Made by a program: the position numbers and the translations under genes. Below, piece by piece: positions 6,702-15,171 of a stretch of DNA of 64,000 nucleotides. The notes under the pieces were generated by a model. The model had not been told where the DNA came from. It searched no databases and was given only the letters and a program-made list of their open reading frames with translations. Origin of the DNA: Halopseudomonas salegens (GTDB lineage Bacteria > Pseudomonadota > Gammaproteobacteria > Pseudomonadales > Pseudomonadaceae); assembly GCF_900105655.1 (NCBI RefSeq), contig NZ_LT629787.1, positions 558,001 to 622,000 on the forward strand, read 5' to 3'. How positions within the stretch are numbered: the stretch's first letter is position 1; every line of letters begins with the position of its first letter.

Positions 6702-7457
6702 TTACCAGTCGGCAGGAAGCTCGCCACCGGCCATGCGGTTCAGTGCCGGCTCATCGAGAATAACGATCTGCCCGTAACGTACTCGCAGCCAGTCAGCCTG
6801 TTCCATGCGTTTGAGCAGTTTGTTGACGCTCTGGCGCGAGCTGTTGAGCATCAATCCAAGTGACTCCTGGGACAATTGCACTGCCAGGTGGTTGCCGTCC
6901 GGCTCGGTCTGGCCATAGTTGTGGGCATGCATCAGCAGGCGTTTGACCAGGCGAGCGGGCAAGGGCAGCAGGGCGCTGTCTTCCTGCACGGCGAAGGTCA
7001 CCCGCAGGCGGCGGCAGAGCAGGCGCATGAACAGGGGATAGAGTTCAGGATGGCGGTCAAGGAGTTGCTGGAAGTTTTGTCGTGAGAGAAACAGCAGCTC
7101 AGTGGGGCCACTGGCGTGAGTATCATGCGAACGGGGCAGGCCGTCTATCAGGGATATCTCGCCAAACCAGCTCCCCGGGCTGAGAATCGCCAACACAGCC
7201 TCGCGCCCATCCAGACCGATATTACTGATACGTGCCGCACCACTGACCACGCCGTAGAGGCCATCCGGCAAATCGCCTTTGGCGTAGACGCACTCGCCGT
7301 CACCCAGGTGCCGGTGCCGCACCTGAGCACGTATATCGCTGATCACGCTGGCAGGCAGCTCGCTGAACCAGCGGTTCTTTCCCAGCAATCTGGCCAGTGA
7401 TGGATCATCACTGTTGCTCGACACTGTAAGATTCGAGACAGTCCGCTTCGCAGTCAC
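6702..7457 (-). CDS. Crp/Fnr family transcriptional regulator
   Basis: The 251-residue protein has a cyclic-nucleotide-binding-type beta barrel (about 28-145, with LYGVVSGAARIS and ILSPGSWFGEISLIDGLPRSHD), a dimerisation helix and a Crp-type helix-turn-helix (about 190-225: LSQESLGLMLNSSRQSVNKLLKRME). There is no N-terminal cysteine cluster, so it is not an oxygen-sensing FNR; whether the barrel binds a nucleotide cannot be told. It starts at a GTG with AGGGAG eight bases upstream. It is divergent from the aldolase/hydrolase pair across 106 bases and could regulate it, but I see no clear operator. Confidence 0.85.
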   Translation of the reverse strand: MTAKRTVSNLTVSSNSDDPSLARLLGKNRWFSELPASVISDIRAQVRHRHLGDGECVYAKGDLPDGLYGVVSGAARISNIGLDGREAVLAILSPGSWFGEISLIDGLPRSHDTHASGPTELLFLSRQNFQQLLDRHPELYPLFMRLLCRRLRVTFAVQEDSALLPLPARLVKRLLMHAHNYGQTEPDGNHLAVQLSQESLGLMLNSSRQSVNKLLKRMEQADWLRVRYGQIVILDEPALNRMAGGELPADW

Positions 7458-7563
7458 CGTCTAGACTCCCTGAATGACTTGATCACGACAGTATGCCCCA
7501 AGTAATGTAGATGTCGATGATCAGCATACCTACAACAATATTGATCGCTTGAGGAGTTGCCTT

Positions 7564-8337
7564 ATGAATGTCGCACAGAAATTGCCGGAAACCAGTGTCA
7601 AGGATCAGGTCAGTGCCGATGAATGGCAGGCCCGAGTCGATTTGGCTGCCTGCTATCGATTGGTTGCGATGTATGGCTGGGACGACGTGGTGTTTACCCA
7701 TATTTCGGCCAAGATCCCGGGCACTGAAGAATTTCTGATCAATCCCTATGGCTTGATGTTCGAGGAAATTACCGCCTCCAGCCTGGTCAAGATTGATTTG
7801 CAGGGCAACGTGCTGATGGATACGCCGTACCAGATCAATCCGGCCGGGTTTACCATTCATAGTGCGGTGCATGAAGCGCGCCATGACGTTGCCTGTGTAT
7901 TGCATACGCATACCAATGCGGGTGTTGCAGTATCCGCTCAGAAAGAGGGTTTGCTGCCAATATCCCAGCAAGCACTTTTTGTGCTCTGCAGCCTGTCCTA
8001 TCACGATTACGAGGGTGTTGCCCTGCGTGAGGACGAAAAGGTGCGCTTGCAGGGTGATCTGGGCAACACCATGAGCATGATTCTGCGCAATCATGGCTTG
8101 ATGACCTGCGGCCGCAGTATCCCCGAGGCTTTTTCGAATATGTACATTCTGCAGCGGACCTGTGAAATCCAGGTGCAGGCACAGGCAGGCGGTGGTGAGC
8201 TGATTCCGATTCCCCAGCAGATCCTCGACGGCGCCAGAGAAAGCATGCGCAAGGTCACCCATGGCTCTGGAGCCAATCTTGCCTGGCCGGCGTTAATGCG
8301 CAAGATTCAGCGCGTCAATCCAGGCTTCGACCAGTGA
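7564..8337 (+). CDS. Class II aldolase/adducin family protein
   Basis: The 257-residue protein has the class II aldolase/adducin fold with likely zinc ligands His114 and His116 (LHTHTN) and His177 (RNHG). The family includes fuculose- and ribulose-phosphate aldolases and epimerases, but many bacterial members with the FTHISAKIPG N-terminus have no known substrate. GAGGAG before ATG 7564 (MNVAQK) decides the start. Its stop overlaps the GTG of the next gene (GTGA), so the two are coupled and probably share a pathway. Confidence 0.82.
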   Translation: MNVAQKLPETSVKDQVSADEWQARVDLAACYRLVAMYGWDDVVFTHISAKIPGTEEFLINPYGLMFEEITASSLVKIDLQGNVLMDTPYQINPAGFTIHSAVHEARHDVACVLHTHTNAGVAVSAQKEGLLPISQQALFVLCSLSYHDYEGVALREDEKVRLQGDLGNTMSMILRNHGLMTCGRSIPEAFSNMYILQRTCEIQVQAQAGGGELIPIPQQILDGARESMRKVTHGSGANLAWPALMRKIQRVNPGFDQ

Positions 8338-9242
8338 GTGAGATGCTCCGGGGTATCGCGTTGTCCGATTGGCAGGCCCGGGCGAAAACCTTTGAGTACC
8401 GGGGGCAGACTGTTTGCTACTGGACAGCAGGTCAGGGTGAGCCTCTGCTGCTGATCCATGGCTTCCCGACCGCTGCCTGGGACTGGCACTATCTTTGGGA
8501 TGCTCTGGCTGAACGTTATCTGGTGATTGCCTGTGACATGGTCGGCTTCGGTTTCTCGGCCAAACCGCAGGAATACGATTACAGCCTGCAGGATCAGGCT
8601 GATTTGCAACAGGCCTTGCTGGCCCACCTGGGTGTACGGCGTTGCCATGTGTTGGCGCATGATTATGGTGACAGCGTGGCGCAGGAATTGCTGTCGCGTG
8701 ATCTGGAAGGGCCGCAGTGGCTGGATTCCATGTGTTTTCTCAATGGTGGCCTGTTCCCGGAAACGCACCATCCGGTATTGATGCAGCAAATGCTGCTATC
8801 ACCCCTGGGTTTCTTTTTCGGGCGTTTGACCAGTCGGCCGCGACTGGCCAGATCGATGCGCCAGGTTTTCGGTGCCGAGACCCAGCCAGCGGATGTGGAA
8901 CTGGAAGCTTTCTGGCAGCTGATTGCGCATGACAATGGCCCGTCAGTCATGCACAAGTTGATTCGCTATATCCCCGAACGACGGGTATATCGCGAACGCT
9001 GGGTCAGTGCCATGCAACAGACCGAGGTGCCCATGCGTGTAATTGATGGTGCTGACGATCCGGTATCCGGAGCGCATATGGTCGCTCGCTATCGCGAACT
9101 GGTGCCCGAGGCGGATGTGGTTATGCTGGAAGATATCGGACATTATCCGCAGATCGAGGCACCCCGTCAGGTTCTGGATGCCTATCTGGAATTCCATGAT
9201 GGCCTGAGGGCGAGTGAGCGGTCAGTGGCTCAGGCCGGTTGA
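8334..9242 (+). CDS. Alpha/beta hydrolase, MEST/haloalkane-dehalogenase-like
   Basis: The 302-residue hydrolase has an oxyanion motif [10 protein letters not shown] (His42) and a nucleophile elbow [13 protein letters not shown] with Asp110 as likely nucleophile, the pattern of epoxide hydrolase/haloalkane dehalogenase relatives and especially of vertebrate MEST-like proteins, which share HDYGD.VAQELL. The acid is probably in DGADDPV and the base is the His of DIGHYPQ. Translation starts at a GTG overlapping the aldolase stop. Its last 13 bases overlap the end of the convergent yaaA gene. Substrate unknown. Confidence 0.8.
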   Translation: MSEMLRGIALSDWQARAKTFEYRGQTVCYWTAGQGEPLLLIHGFPTAAWDWHYLWDALAERYLVIACDMVGFGFSAKPQEYDYSLQDQADLQQALLAHLGVRRCHVLAHDYGDSVAQELLSRDLEGPQWLDSMCFLNGGLFPETHHPVLMQQMLLSPLGFFFGRLTSRPRLARSMRQVFGAETQPADVELEAFWQLIAHDNGPSVMHKLIRYIPERRVYRERWVSAMQQTEVPMRVIDGADDPVSGAHMVARYRELVPEADVVMLEDIGHYPQIEAPRQVLDAYLEFHDGLRASERSVAQAG

Positions 9243-10006
9243 TCGCGCAGGAACACCAGCTTGTCGGGTGACGAGCTGGTGGCATCGTAGTAGTAGCCAT
9301 CCAGATTGAAATCCTTCAAACCTTCCGGGTCACGCAGGCGCTCCTTGATCACGTAGCGGGCCATCAGCCCACGGGCTTTTTTCGCGTAGAAGCTGATGAT
9401 CTTGTATTGACCGTTTTTCTGATCTTTGAACACGGTATCGATCACCCGCGCTTTCAGCGCCTTGGGTTTGACCGCGCCGAAGTATTCCTGCGAGGCCAGG
9501 TTCAGCAGCACATCATCGCCCTGGGCAGCCAGGTCCTGGTTCAGCCATTCACTGATACGCTCACCCCAGAACTGGTACAGGTCCTTGCCGCGCGGATTGG
9601 CCAGACGAGTGCCCATTTCCAGTCGGTAGGGTTGCATCAGGTCGAGGGGCCGCAACAGGCCGTAAAGACCCGACAACATGCGCAAGTGGTCCTGCGCAAA
9701 GGCAAAATCATCGGCATCGAAGCTTTCCGCATCCAGCCCGGTATAGACATCACCCTTGAAGGCCAGCAAGGCCTGCTTGCTGTTCTTCGGCGTCGGCGTG
9801 GGCTCCCAGCTGCCATAGCGGGCAACATTCAGGCTGGCCAGCTTGTCCGACAGCTTCATGAGGTTGGCGATATCCTGCGGTGATTGTTCACGCAGTACGT
9901 CGATCAGCTGTTCGCTGTGCTCGAGAAAACGCGGCTCGGTGGCTTTGTCGATAACCGGCGGGGTGTCGTAATCCAGCGTTTTGGCTGGGGAAATGACCAG
10001 CAACAT
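9230..10006 (-). CDS. yaaA: Peroxide stress protein YaaA (DUF328/UPF0246)
   Basis: The 258-residue protein matches YaaA across its length: [14 protein letters not shown] at the start, [36 protein letters not shown] in the middle and [12 protein letters not shown] near the end. In E. coli YaaA is induced by OxyR, binds DNA and lowers free iron during peroxide stress. GGAGGT five bases before ATG 10006 fixes the start; the longer frame upstream is not coding. The gene ends inside the convergent hydrolase gene (13-bp overlap). Confidence 0.93.
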   Translation of the reverse strand: MLLVISPAKTLDYDTPPVIDKATEPRFLEHSEQLIDVLREQSPQDIANLMKLSDKLASLNVARYGSWEPTPTPKNSKQALLAFKGDVYTGLDAESFDADDFAFAQDHLRMLSGLYGLLRPLDLMQPYRLEMGTRLANPRGKDLYQFWGERISEWLNQDLAAQGDDVLLNLASQEYFGAVKPKALKARVIDTVFKDQKNGQYKIISFYAKKARGLMARYVIKERLRDPEGLKDFNLDGYYYDATSSSPDKLVFLRDQPA

Positions 10007-10164
10007 GGCATACCTCCATTCAACAGTAGCGCCATTATGCCGCAAGTCAGGCTTGATCGGATGTATGGGGGTGATAGATCGGGGTAATGGATGTGGTTGA
10101 CCGCCAGCCCTGGCCCAACTGCTCGGGTCGGGCTGGCGCTGGCGGTGAATGGAAGGTGGGTGGT
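10007..10164. other. Spacer between yaaA and phoH with a long inverted repeat
   Basis: No gene. A 9-bp perfect inverted repeat (CGCCAGCCC 10102-10110, GGGCTGGCG 10130-10138) with a partly paired 19-base loop follows the leftward phoH gene. It has no T-run; it may be a 3' stabilising or Rho-assisted termination structure. Confidence 0.45.
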
Positions 10165-11547
10165 TTAGAGGTGGCTTTCGGCGTACTCCGCGAGTATCGA
10201 GCGCGGTACGCCCTGCAGGTGAATGTGCACGCCGTGGGGGAAGTCCTTGAAGCATTCGGTCAGGTAAGTGAGGCCGGAGCTGGTGGCGTTCAGATAGGGC
10301 GTATCTATCTGCGCGAGGTTGCCCAGGCAGACCACTTTCGAGCCGCTGCCGGCGCGGGTGATGATGGTCTTGATCTGGTGCGGAGTCAGGTTCTGGCTTT
10401 CGTCGATCAGGATGAAACTTTGCTGAAAGCTGCGGCCACGGATGTAGTTCATGGATTTGAACTGCAAGGGAACGCGGTCGAGGATGTAATCGACGCTGCT
10501 GCGGCTGCATTCATCGTCCATGTGCAGGGCTTCCAGGTTGTCGGTGATGGCGCCCAGCCAGGGTTCCATTTTTTCTGCCTCGGTACCTGGCAGAAACCCG
10601 ATATCTTCATCCAGGCCCTGGGTGCTGCGAGTGGCGATAATGCGTCGATAGGTCTTGCTGACCATGGTCTGCTCGATGGCAGCGGCCAGGGCCAGAATGG
10701 TTTTCCCCGAACCGGCGGCGCCGGTCAGGTTGACCAGGTGAATGTCAGGGTCAAGCAATGCGTACATGGCCAGGGCCTGAAAGATGTCCCGGGGTTTCAG
10801 CCCCCAGGCCTGTTGGTGCAACAGGGGTTCCTGATGCAGGTCGCGCAGTTCGATGTGTTTGCCATCAATCTGTTTGACCCAGCCAACAAAGCCCTGCTCA
10901 TCAATGATGAAGTCATTCACATGCAGGGGTGGCAAGCCTTCCTGGCGTTGCAGCCGATGACAGGTCTGGCCATTGAGTTGCGTTGTGTCTACCCGGTTGA
11001 CGGCATCCCAGAATGAGCCGGGCACCTGATGATAGCCCTGGGCGAGCAGAGAAATGTCATCGAGCAGTTGGTCGGTGTGGTAGTCCTCGGCATCGATGCC
11101 GCAGGCACGCGCCTTGAGGCGCATATTGATGTCTTTGGAGACCAGCACGATGCGACCATCAGGGTAGCGGTTCTGTAGCTGGCATAGCTGGTTGATGATC
11201 TTGTTGTCGTTGAGGTCGTTGGGCAGGCAGTGCGCGGGGAGCGGGGCTTTGTCCATCAGAATGGCGAGGCTGCCATTGAAACCCAGTTTGTCGCGGTTGA
11301 TGGGGACGCCTTGTTCTACCTGATCGGGTGGGGCGTCGGCGAGGGTTTTGTCAATCAGGCGGATGGCCTGGCGACAGTCGGCGGCGGTACTGGATTTGCC
11401 GGATTTGAGTTTGTCGAGTTCTTCGAGGACGGTCATCGGGATGATGACCTGGTGTTCTTCAAAATTGAGTAAGGCGTTGGGGTCGTGGATAAGGACGTTG
11501 GTGTCGAGTACGTAAAAGGTTGGTCGTGTGGCTCCGCACGCTTCCAT
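10165..11547 (-). CDS. PhoH family protein with N-terminal PIN domain
   Basis: The 460-residue protein has an N-terminal PIN nuclease-like domain (about 10-150: [35 protein letters not shown]) and a C-terminal PhoH P-loop ATPase domain with Walker [12 protein letters not shown] and Walker B-type ILIDESQNL. The PIN-PhoH architecture suggests an RNA-directed ATPase/nuclease, like mycobacterial PhoH2; cellular targets are unknown. I chose ATG 11547 (MEACG), close to the start of Pseudomonas homologues; an ATG at 11598 would add 17 residues. A sigma-70-like promoter lies about 115 bases upstream. Confidence 0.9.
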   Translation of the reverse strand: MEACGATRPTFYVLDTNVLIHDPNALLNFEEHQVIIPMTVLEELDKLKSGKSSTAADCRQAIRLIDKTLADAPPDQVEQGVPINRDKLGFNGSLAILMDKAPLPAHCLPNDLNDNKIINQLCQLQNRYPDGRIVLVSKDINMRLKARACGIDAEDYHTDQLLDDISLLAQGYHQVPGSFWDAVNRVDTTQLNGQTCHRLQRQEGLPPLHVNDFIIDEQGFVGWVKQIDGKHIELRDLHQEPLLHQQAWGLKPRDIFQALAMYALLDPDIHLVNLTGAAGSGKTILALAAAIEQTMVSKTYRRIIATRSTQGLDEDIGFLPGTEAEKMEPWLGAITDNLEALHMDDECSRSSVDYILDRVPLQFKSMNYIRGRSFQQSFILIDESQNLTPHQIKTIITRAGSGSKVVCLGNLAQIDTPYLNATSSGLTYLTECFKDFPHGVHIHLQGVPRSILAEYAESHL

Positions 11548-11661
11548 AGGCCTGGTACCTCGCAAGGTCGATTGCTCCTGGCGGCACAGCGCTGTCATGC
11601 CGCCTGCTACGGTGCGCCCGAACCTGGTCTGTGCAGGTTGATTGGCGCGCCGTTAACCCGG

Positions 11662-11690
11662 TTTTAACCCAGCATTGATGTCATTCACAA
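11662..11690 (-). promoter_or_regulatory. Candidate phoH promoter
   Basis: On the minus strand TTGTGA (-35, complement of 11685-11690) and TTAAAA (-10, complement of 11662-11667) are 17 bases apart, about 115 bases upstream of the phoH start codon. Spacing is ideal and the elements are moderate matches. Confidence 0.45.
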
Positions 11691-11819
11691 GCATTAAAAA
11701 GAGAATTTCGTAACCCGACGAATGACCCTGTGCGGCAACAAAAAAAGCGCGTTATAGTGGAAGGCCGAGTTAGTGATGTTTGTCTGTCGAGTGCGGTGTG
11801 TTGCAGCATTGCCGGCCAC

Positions 11820-11915
11820 CTGCCCCAGACACGCTACAAGCACATCCCTGGGGCTCGACGATGCCCGCAGAAAATTGCTCCTGCATTTTCTGCGCTTCCG
11901 CCATCCCTGGCGGTC
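11820..11915. other. Three consecutive hairpins between rhlB-type gene and phoH
   Basis: The 495-base space 11548-12042 holds no credible gene. It does hold three inverted repeats in a row: CCCCAG/CTGGGG (11823-11828, 11848-11853); a perfect 10-bp CGCAGAAAAT/ATTTTCTGCG (11866-11875, 11885-11894); and CCGCCA/TGGCGG with a 4-base loop (11898-11903, 11908-11913). Read on the minus strand the second and third loops contain AGGA and GGGA. The structure could be the 3' end of the helicase transcript, a stand-alone small RNA, or a dispersed repeat. The downstream minus-strand T7 (complement of 11737-11743) has no stem directly before it. Confidence 0.5.
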
Positions 11916-12042
11916 GCCTGGCATCTAACGGTCCAGAGCCAGTCAGCAGCAAACAGGCCCCAGAGACATGTGCAATTAATCAGTATTTCCTGGGTAATAT
12001 TCCTGCCAGCGTACTTTTGCTGTCCTTCCCCGAACTGAGCGC

Positions 12043-13593
12043 TTACCGCCGTGGTCGGCCACCGCCGCCATCACGACGCCCGCTGGCGCGTTTGCGGTTG
12101 CGTGCGGCCGCATCGGCCTGTTCCGCTTCATTGGCGTCACTGGCCGCTCTCTGCTCGGCTGTTTGCTGGCGCTGGGGCAGAGGTTTCAGATAGCGTTCTT
12201 CCGGCGGAATGCACTCCAGCTTTCCGCCCAGGAGTTCCTCGATTGGCGGGATCTGGAAGGCATCGTCTTCGCCGGCAAAGCTGATCGAGGTGCCTTTGGC
12301 ACCGGCACGACCGGTACGGCCGATACGGTGAACGTAATCTTCCGGGTCCTCCGGCAGGGTAAAGTTGATGACGTGGCTGATGCCGTCGATATGAATACCG
12401 CGTCCGGCGACATCGGTTGCTACCAGCACGCGGAGTTTTCCGCTTTTGAAGTTGTCCAGGGTTCGCACGCGCTTGTTCTGCGGTACATCGCCAGACAGCT
12501 GCGCGGCATCGATGCCATGACGGACCAGGCGTTCCTGAATGCGGCGCACTTCATCCTTGCGGTTGGCGAACACCATTACCCGTTCCAGATCCAGTTGAGT
12601 GACCAGGTTGAACAGTAGCTTGAACTTGTCGCTGCCGCTGACGGCATAGACCAGTTGGGTAACATTTTCCGAGGCAGGGCGCTCGGGTTCGATCTCGACA
12701 ATGGCCGGATTGACTGTCCATTGGCGTGACAGGTTCATCACGTCGTCACTGAAGGTGGCAGAGAACAGCAGGGTCTGGCGATCCCCTTTGCGTGGGGTCT
12801 GGCGAATGATCTGGCGTACCTGGGGAATAAAGCCCATGTCGAGCATGCGATCGGCTTCATCGAGGACCAGAATCTCGATCAGGTCGAGGTGCACTTCGCC
12901 GCGGTTGCAGAAGTCGAGCAGTCGGCCGGGTGTCGCGACCAGGATGTCGCAGTAGCGCTGTTCCAGTTGGCGCAGCTGCTTGTCGATATCCATGCCGCCG
13001 ACAAAGGTCATGACGTTGAGATTGCAATGCTTGGTCAGGCCTTCGGCGTCATTGGCAATCTGCATCACCAACTCACGGGTGGGGGCAATAATCAGCGCCC
13101 GTGGCTCACCCATATAGCGTTCATCCGGCGCCGGGGTGTCGAGCAACTGGGTGATGGTTGAAATCAGGAAGGCGGCGGTCTTGCCAGTGCCGGTCTGGGC
13201 GCGACCGATGGCGTCCTGGCCAATCAGGGTTTTGCCCAGTACTTCGGCCTGAATAGGCGTGCAGTAGCTGAACCCCTGATCGTGAATGGCGCGCATCAGG
13301 CTGTCAGCCAGCGGGAAGTCGTGGAAGCGGGTTTTACCTTCAGCCGGTGGTACCTGGAAGTCATTCAGACTCCAGGGTTTCTCGACAGCGGCTTCAGGCC
13401 GCTTGCGCGGATGGCGCTTGGGTTTGATCGCGGGTGGGGGGGCGTCGGCCTGCTTTGCTGCAGGCTCGCCGGGTTTTTTCTGCGCCGGTTTGCGTGGGCT
13501 GGCGGCGTATTCTCTGGCCAGCAGTTGCTCCAGTGTTTCTTCTTCCAGGGGTTCCCCGGGTTTGTTGAACAGTTTCTTCAGTGCTTTCAGCAC
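12043..13593 (-). CDS. rhlB: DEAD-box RNA helicase, RhlB-type
   Basis: The 516-residue helicase has a basic Lys/Pro/Ala-rich N-terminal extension (about 1-90), the Q motif (TPIQAE), Walker [30 protein letters not shown] (LDEADRM), SAT, and the C-terminal [10 protein letters not shown] and [10 protein letters not shown] motifs, ending in an Arg/Gly-rich tail. This fits Pseudomonas RhlB, an RNA-unwinding helicase linked to RNase E and mRNA decay. The start is GTG 13593. The basic extension is longer than in E. coli RhlB. The gene is monocistronic as seen here. Confidence 0.88.
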   Translation of the reverse strand: MLKALKKLFNKPGEPLEEETLEQLLAREYAASPRKPAQKKPGEPAAKQADAPPPAIKPKRHPRKRPEAAVEKPWSLNDFQVPPAEGKTRFHDFPLADSLMRAIHDQGFSYCTPIQAEVLGKTLIGQDAIGRAQTGTGKTAAFLISTITQLLDTPAPDERYMGEPRALIIAPTRELVMQIANDAEGLTKHCNLNVMTFVGGMDIDKQLRQLEQRYCDILVATPGRLLDFCNRGEVHLDLIEILVLDEADRMLDMGFIPQVRQIIRQTPRKGDRQTLLFSATFSDDVMNLSRQWTVNPAIVEIEPERPASENVTQLVYAVSGSDKFKLLFNLVTQLDLERVMVFANRKDEVRRIQERLVRHGIDAAQLSGDVPQNKRVRTLDNFKSGKLRVLVATDVAGRGIHIDGISHVINFTLPEDPEDYVHRIGRTGRAGAKGTSISFAGEDDAFQIPPIEELLGGKLECIPPEERYLKPLPQRQQTAEQRAASDANEAEQADAAARNRKRASGRRDGGGGRPRR

Positions 13594-13689
13594 AGGCTTC
13601 TCTCGGCAGTTGACCAGTAAAATTATTTTGCCAGTGTACTGGAGGCGCGTGCCAACTCCAAGCGCTGCAGCTGCCGTGATTGCTGGGCT

Positions 13690-14349
13690 TCAGATATCCA
13701 GTTGTTGATTGATCCACAGGCGGATATCGTTGATTTCCGCCGGGCAGACTTCATGCGCCATGGCATATTCATGCCAGCTGACCCGATGACCAACTGCCTG
13801 CAGCCGTTCGAAAGCTTCGCGACCCATGCTTGGGCGGACCATGTCATCATGTCGCCCGTGGGCAAAAAAGATATCCAGTGCTGGTGGGTTGTTGTTGTCT
13901 TCGAGCAGGGTGTCCAGTGTCGGGCCATAGGTGGACAGCGCCATCAGGCCACCAAGTGGCCACTGATTCTCTGCTGCGGCGTGCAGTACGACGGCACCAC
14001 CCTGGGAGAAACCGGCAAGGATGATGCGGTTCAAGGCGATGCCATCAGCCAATTGAGCTTCTACCAGGTCTTTGATGCTGTCGGCAGCGCTTTGCATATG
14101 CTCGTGGTTGATGGCGCGGGCCGGTGACATGCCGAGGATGTCATACCAGCAGGGCATGGGGAGGCCGCCGTTGATGGTCACCGGACGGGAGGGAGCCTGC
14201 GGAAAAATGAATCGCACGCTATGGTTGGCCGGCAGGCCAAGCATTTCCACAACGGGCACAAAGTCGAAACAGTCAGCTCCCAGACCATGCAGCCAGATGA
14301 CACAGGCGGTAGCTGGACGGTTGGGTTCGATAATGTGCGGGGTGGTCAT
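13690..14349 (-). CDS. Phospholipase/carboxylesterase family alpha/beta hydrolase
   Basis: The 219-residue enzyme belongs to the phospholipase/carboxylesterase family (PF02230; Pseudomonas carboxylesterase II/EstB type). It shows IWLHGLGADCFDF, the INGG..MP.WYD signature, the nucleophile Ser115 in AGFSQGG, an Asp in HGRHDDMV and the His of MAHEVCP. It hydrolyses short-chain esters or lysophospholipids in the cytoplasm. AGGAG upstream of ATG 14349 sets the start; the longer frame adds an unconserved N-terminus. Confidence 0.9.
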   Translation of the reverse strand: MTTPHIIEPNRPATACVIWLHGLGADCFDFVPVVEMLGLPANHSVRFIFPQAPSRPVTINGGLPMPCWYDILGMSPARAINHEHMQSAADSIKDLVEAQLADGIALNRIILAGFSQGGAVVLHAAAENQWPLGGLMALSTYGPTLDTLLEDNNNPPALDIFFAHGRHDDMVRPSMGREAFERLQAVGHRVSWHEYAMAHEVCPAEINDIRLWINQQLDI

Positions 14350-14453
14350 GGGCGCTCCTGTTGTTGCAGCGGCAAGCCGCAAGCGGTAATCAGCAAATGT
14401 TGTCAGTCGCCATTTTAACCCGTTTTAGCCTTCGCTTGCAGCTTGCAGTGGTT

Positions 14454-15020
14454 TCACGCGCGGGACATGAATTTTCCGCTGTCGGTATTGATGCGAACGA
14501 CTTCACCGGTTTCCAGGTATTCGGGTATCTGAATTTCCAGTCCACTGGCGAAAGTAGCCGTTTTGGTCCGCGCGCTGGCGGAGGAGCCTTTGATCGCCGG
14601 CGGGGTTTCGATAATGGGCATTTCTACCACCGCAGGCAGTTCGATGCCGACCAGGTTGCCTTCGACGATCAGGCCATACAGGCCCTCGATGCCGTCGTGC
14701 AGGTAGGGCAGTGGTTCTTCGACCTGCTCTGCGCTCAGGGTAAATTGGGCGAAGTCTTCGTTGTCCATGAAGGTGAAGCCTTCGCTGTCCTGATAGAGGA
14801 ACTGGATAGCGCGCTTCTGGAAGTCGATAGGGGTAAGAAAGTCATCGCCGGTGAGGCTCTGGTCGAGTTTCTGCTTGGTCTGCACGTGGTTGAAACGCAC
14901 TTTATACAGGGTGGTACCACTGCGTGAAGACGGGCTCTTGACGTCGATGTTGGAAACAATATAAGGCTGGCCATTGATCTGGATGATATGACCTTTTTTC
15001 AGTTCGGCAGCTTTCGGCAT
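14454..15020 (-). CDS. yeiP: Elongation factor P-like protein YeiP (EfpL)
   Basis: The 188-residue protein has the three beta-barrel domains of the EF-P family. Its acceptor loop reads SPSSRSGTTLYKVR, as in YeiP/EfpL, rather than the lysine or arginine tip of canonical EF-P; ETPPAIKGSSASARTKTA and the C-terminal INTDSGKFMSRA are also YeiP-like. EfpL binds the ribosome and relieves pausing at proline-containing motifs. It is a separate transcription unit between the channel gene and the carboxylesterase gene. Confidence 0.9.
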   Translation of the reverse strand: MPKAAELKKGHIIQINGQPYIVSNIDVKSPSSRSGTTLYKVRFNHVQTKQKLDQSLTGDDFLTPIDFQKRAIQFLYQDSEGFTFMDNEDFAQFTLSAEQVEEPLPYLHDGIEGLYGLIVEGNLVGIELPAVVEMPIIETPPAIKGSSASARTKTATFASGLEIQIPEYLETGEVVRINTDSGKFMSRA

Positions 15021-15171
15021 TGCGGGCGCTCGTTAAAGGGTGATGGCGCGTATTTTCCTGTGCGGTGGGGGATGCTGGCAAGCGTTATACGATCAGCAGT
15101 GCGCGCAATGCCGGATGATGAATCCACGGAATCCAGTCGGGGTTGTCACTCTGAGCCTTGGCAGGCAGCTA

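Noticed and set aside
10007..10510. N-terminal extension of the yaaA frame
   Set aside because: YaaA proteins begin at the [11 protein letters not shown] motif with a strong GGAGGT upstream; the extension is Arg/Pro-rich and overlaps phoH antisense.
10087..11016. Open frame of 309 codons on the plus strand across phoH
   Set aside because: Antisense to the PIN-PhoH gene; no ribosome site and no recognisable domain.
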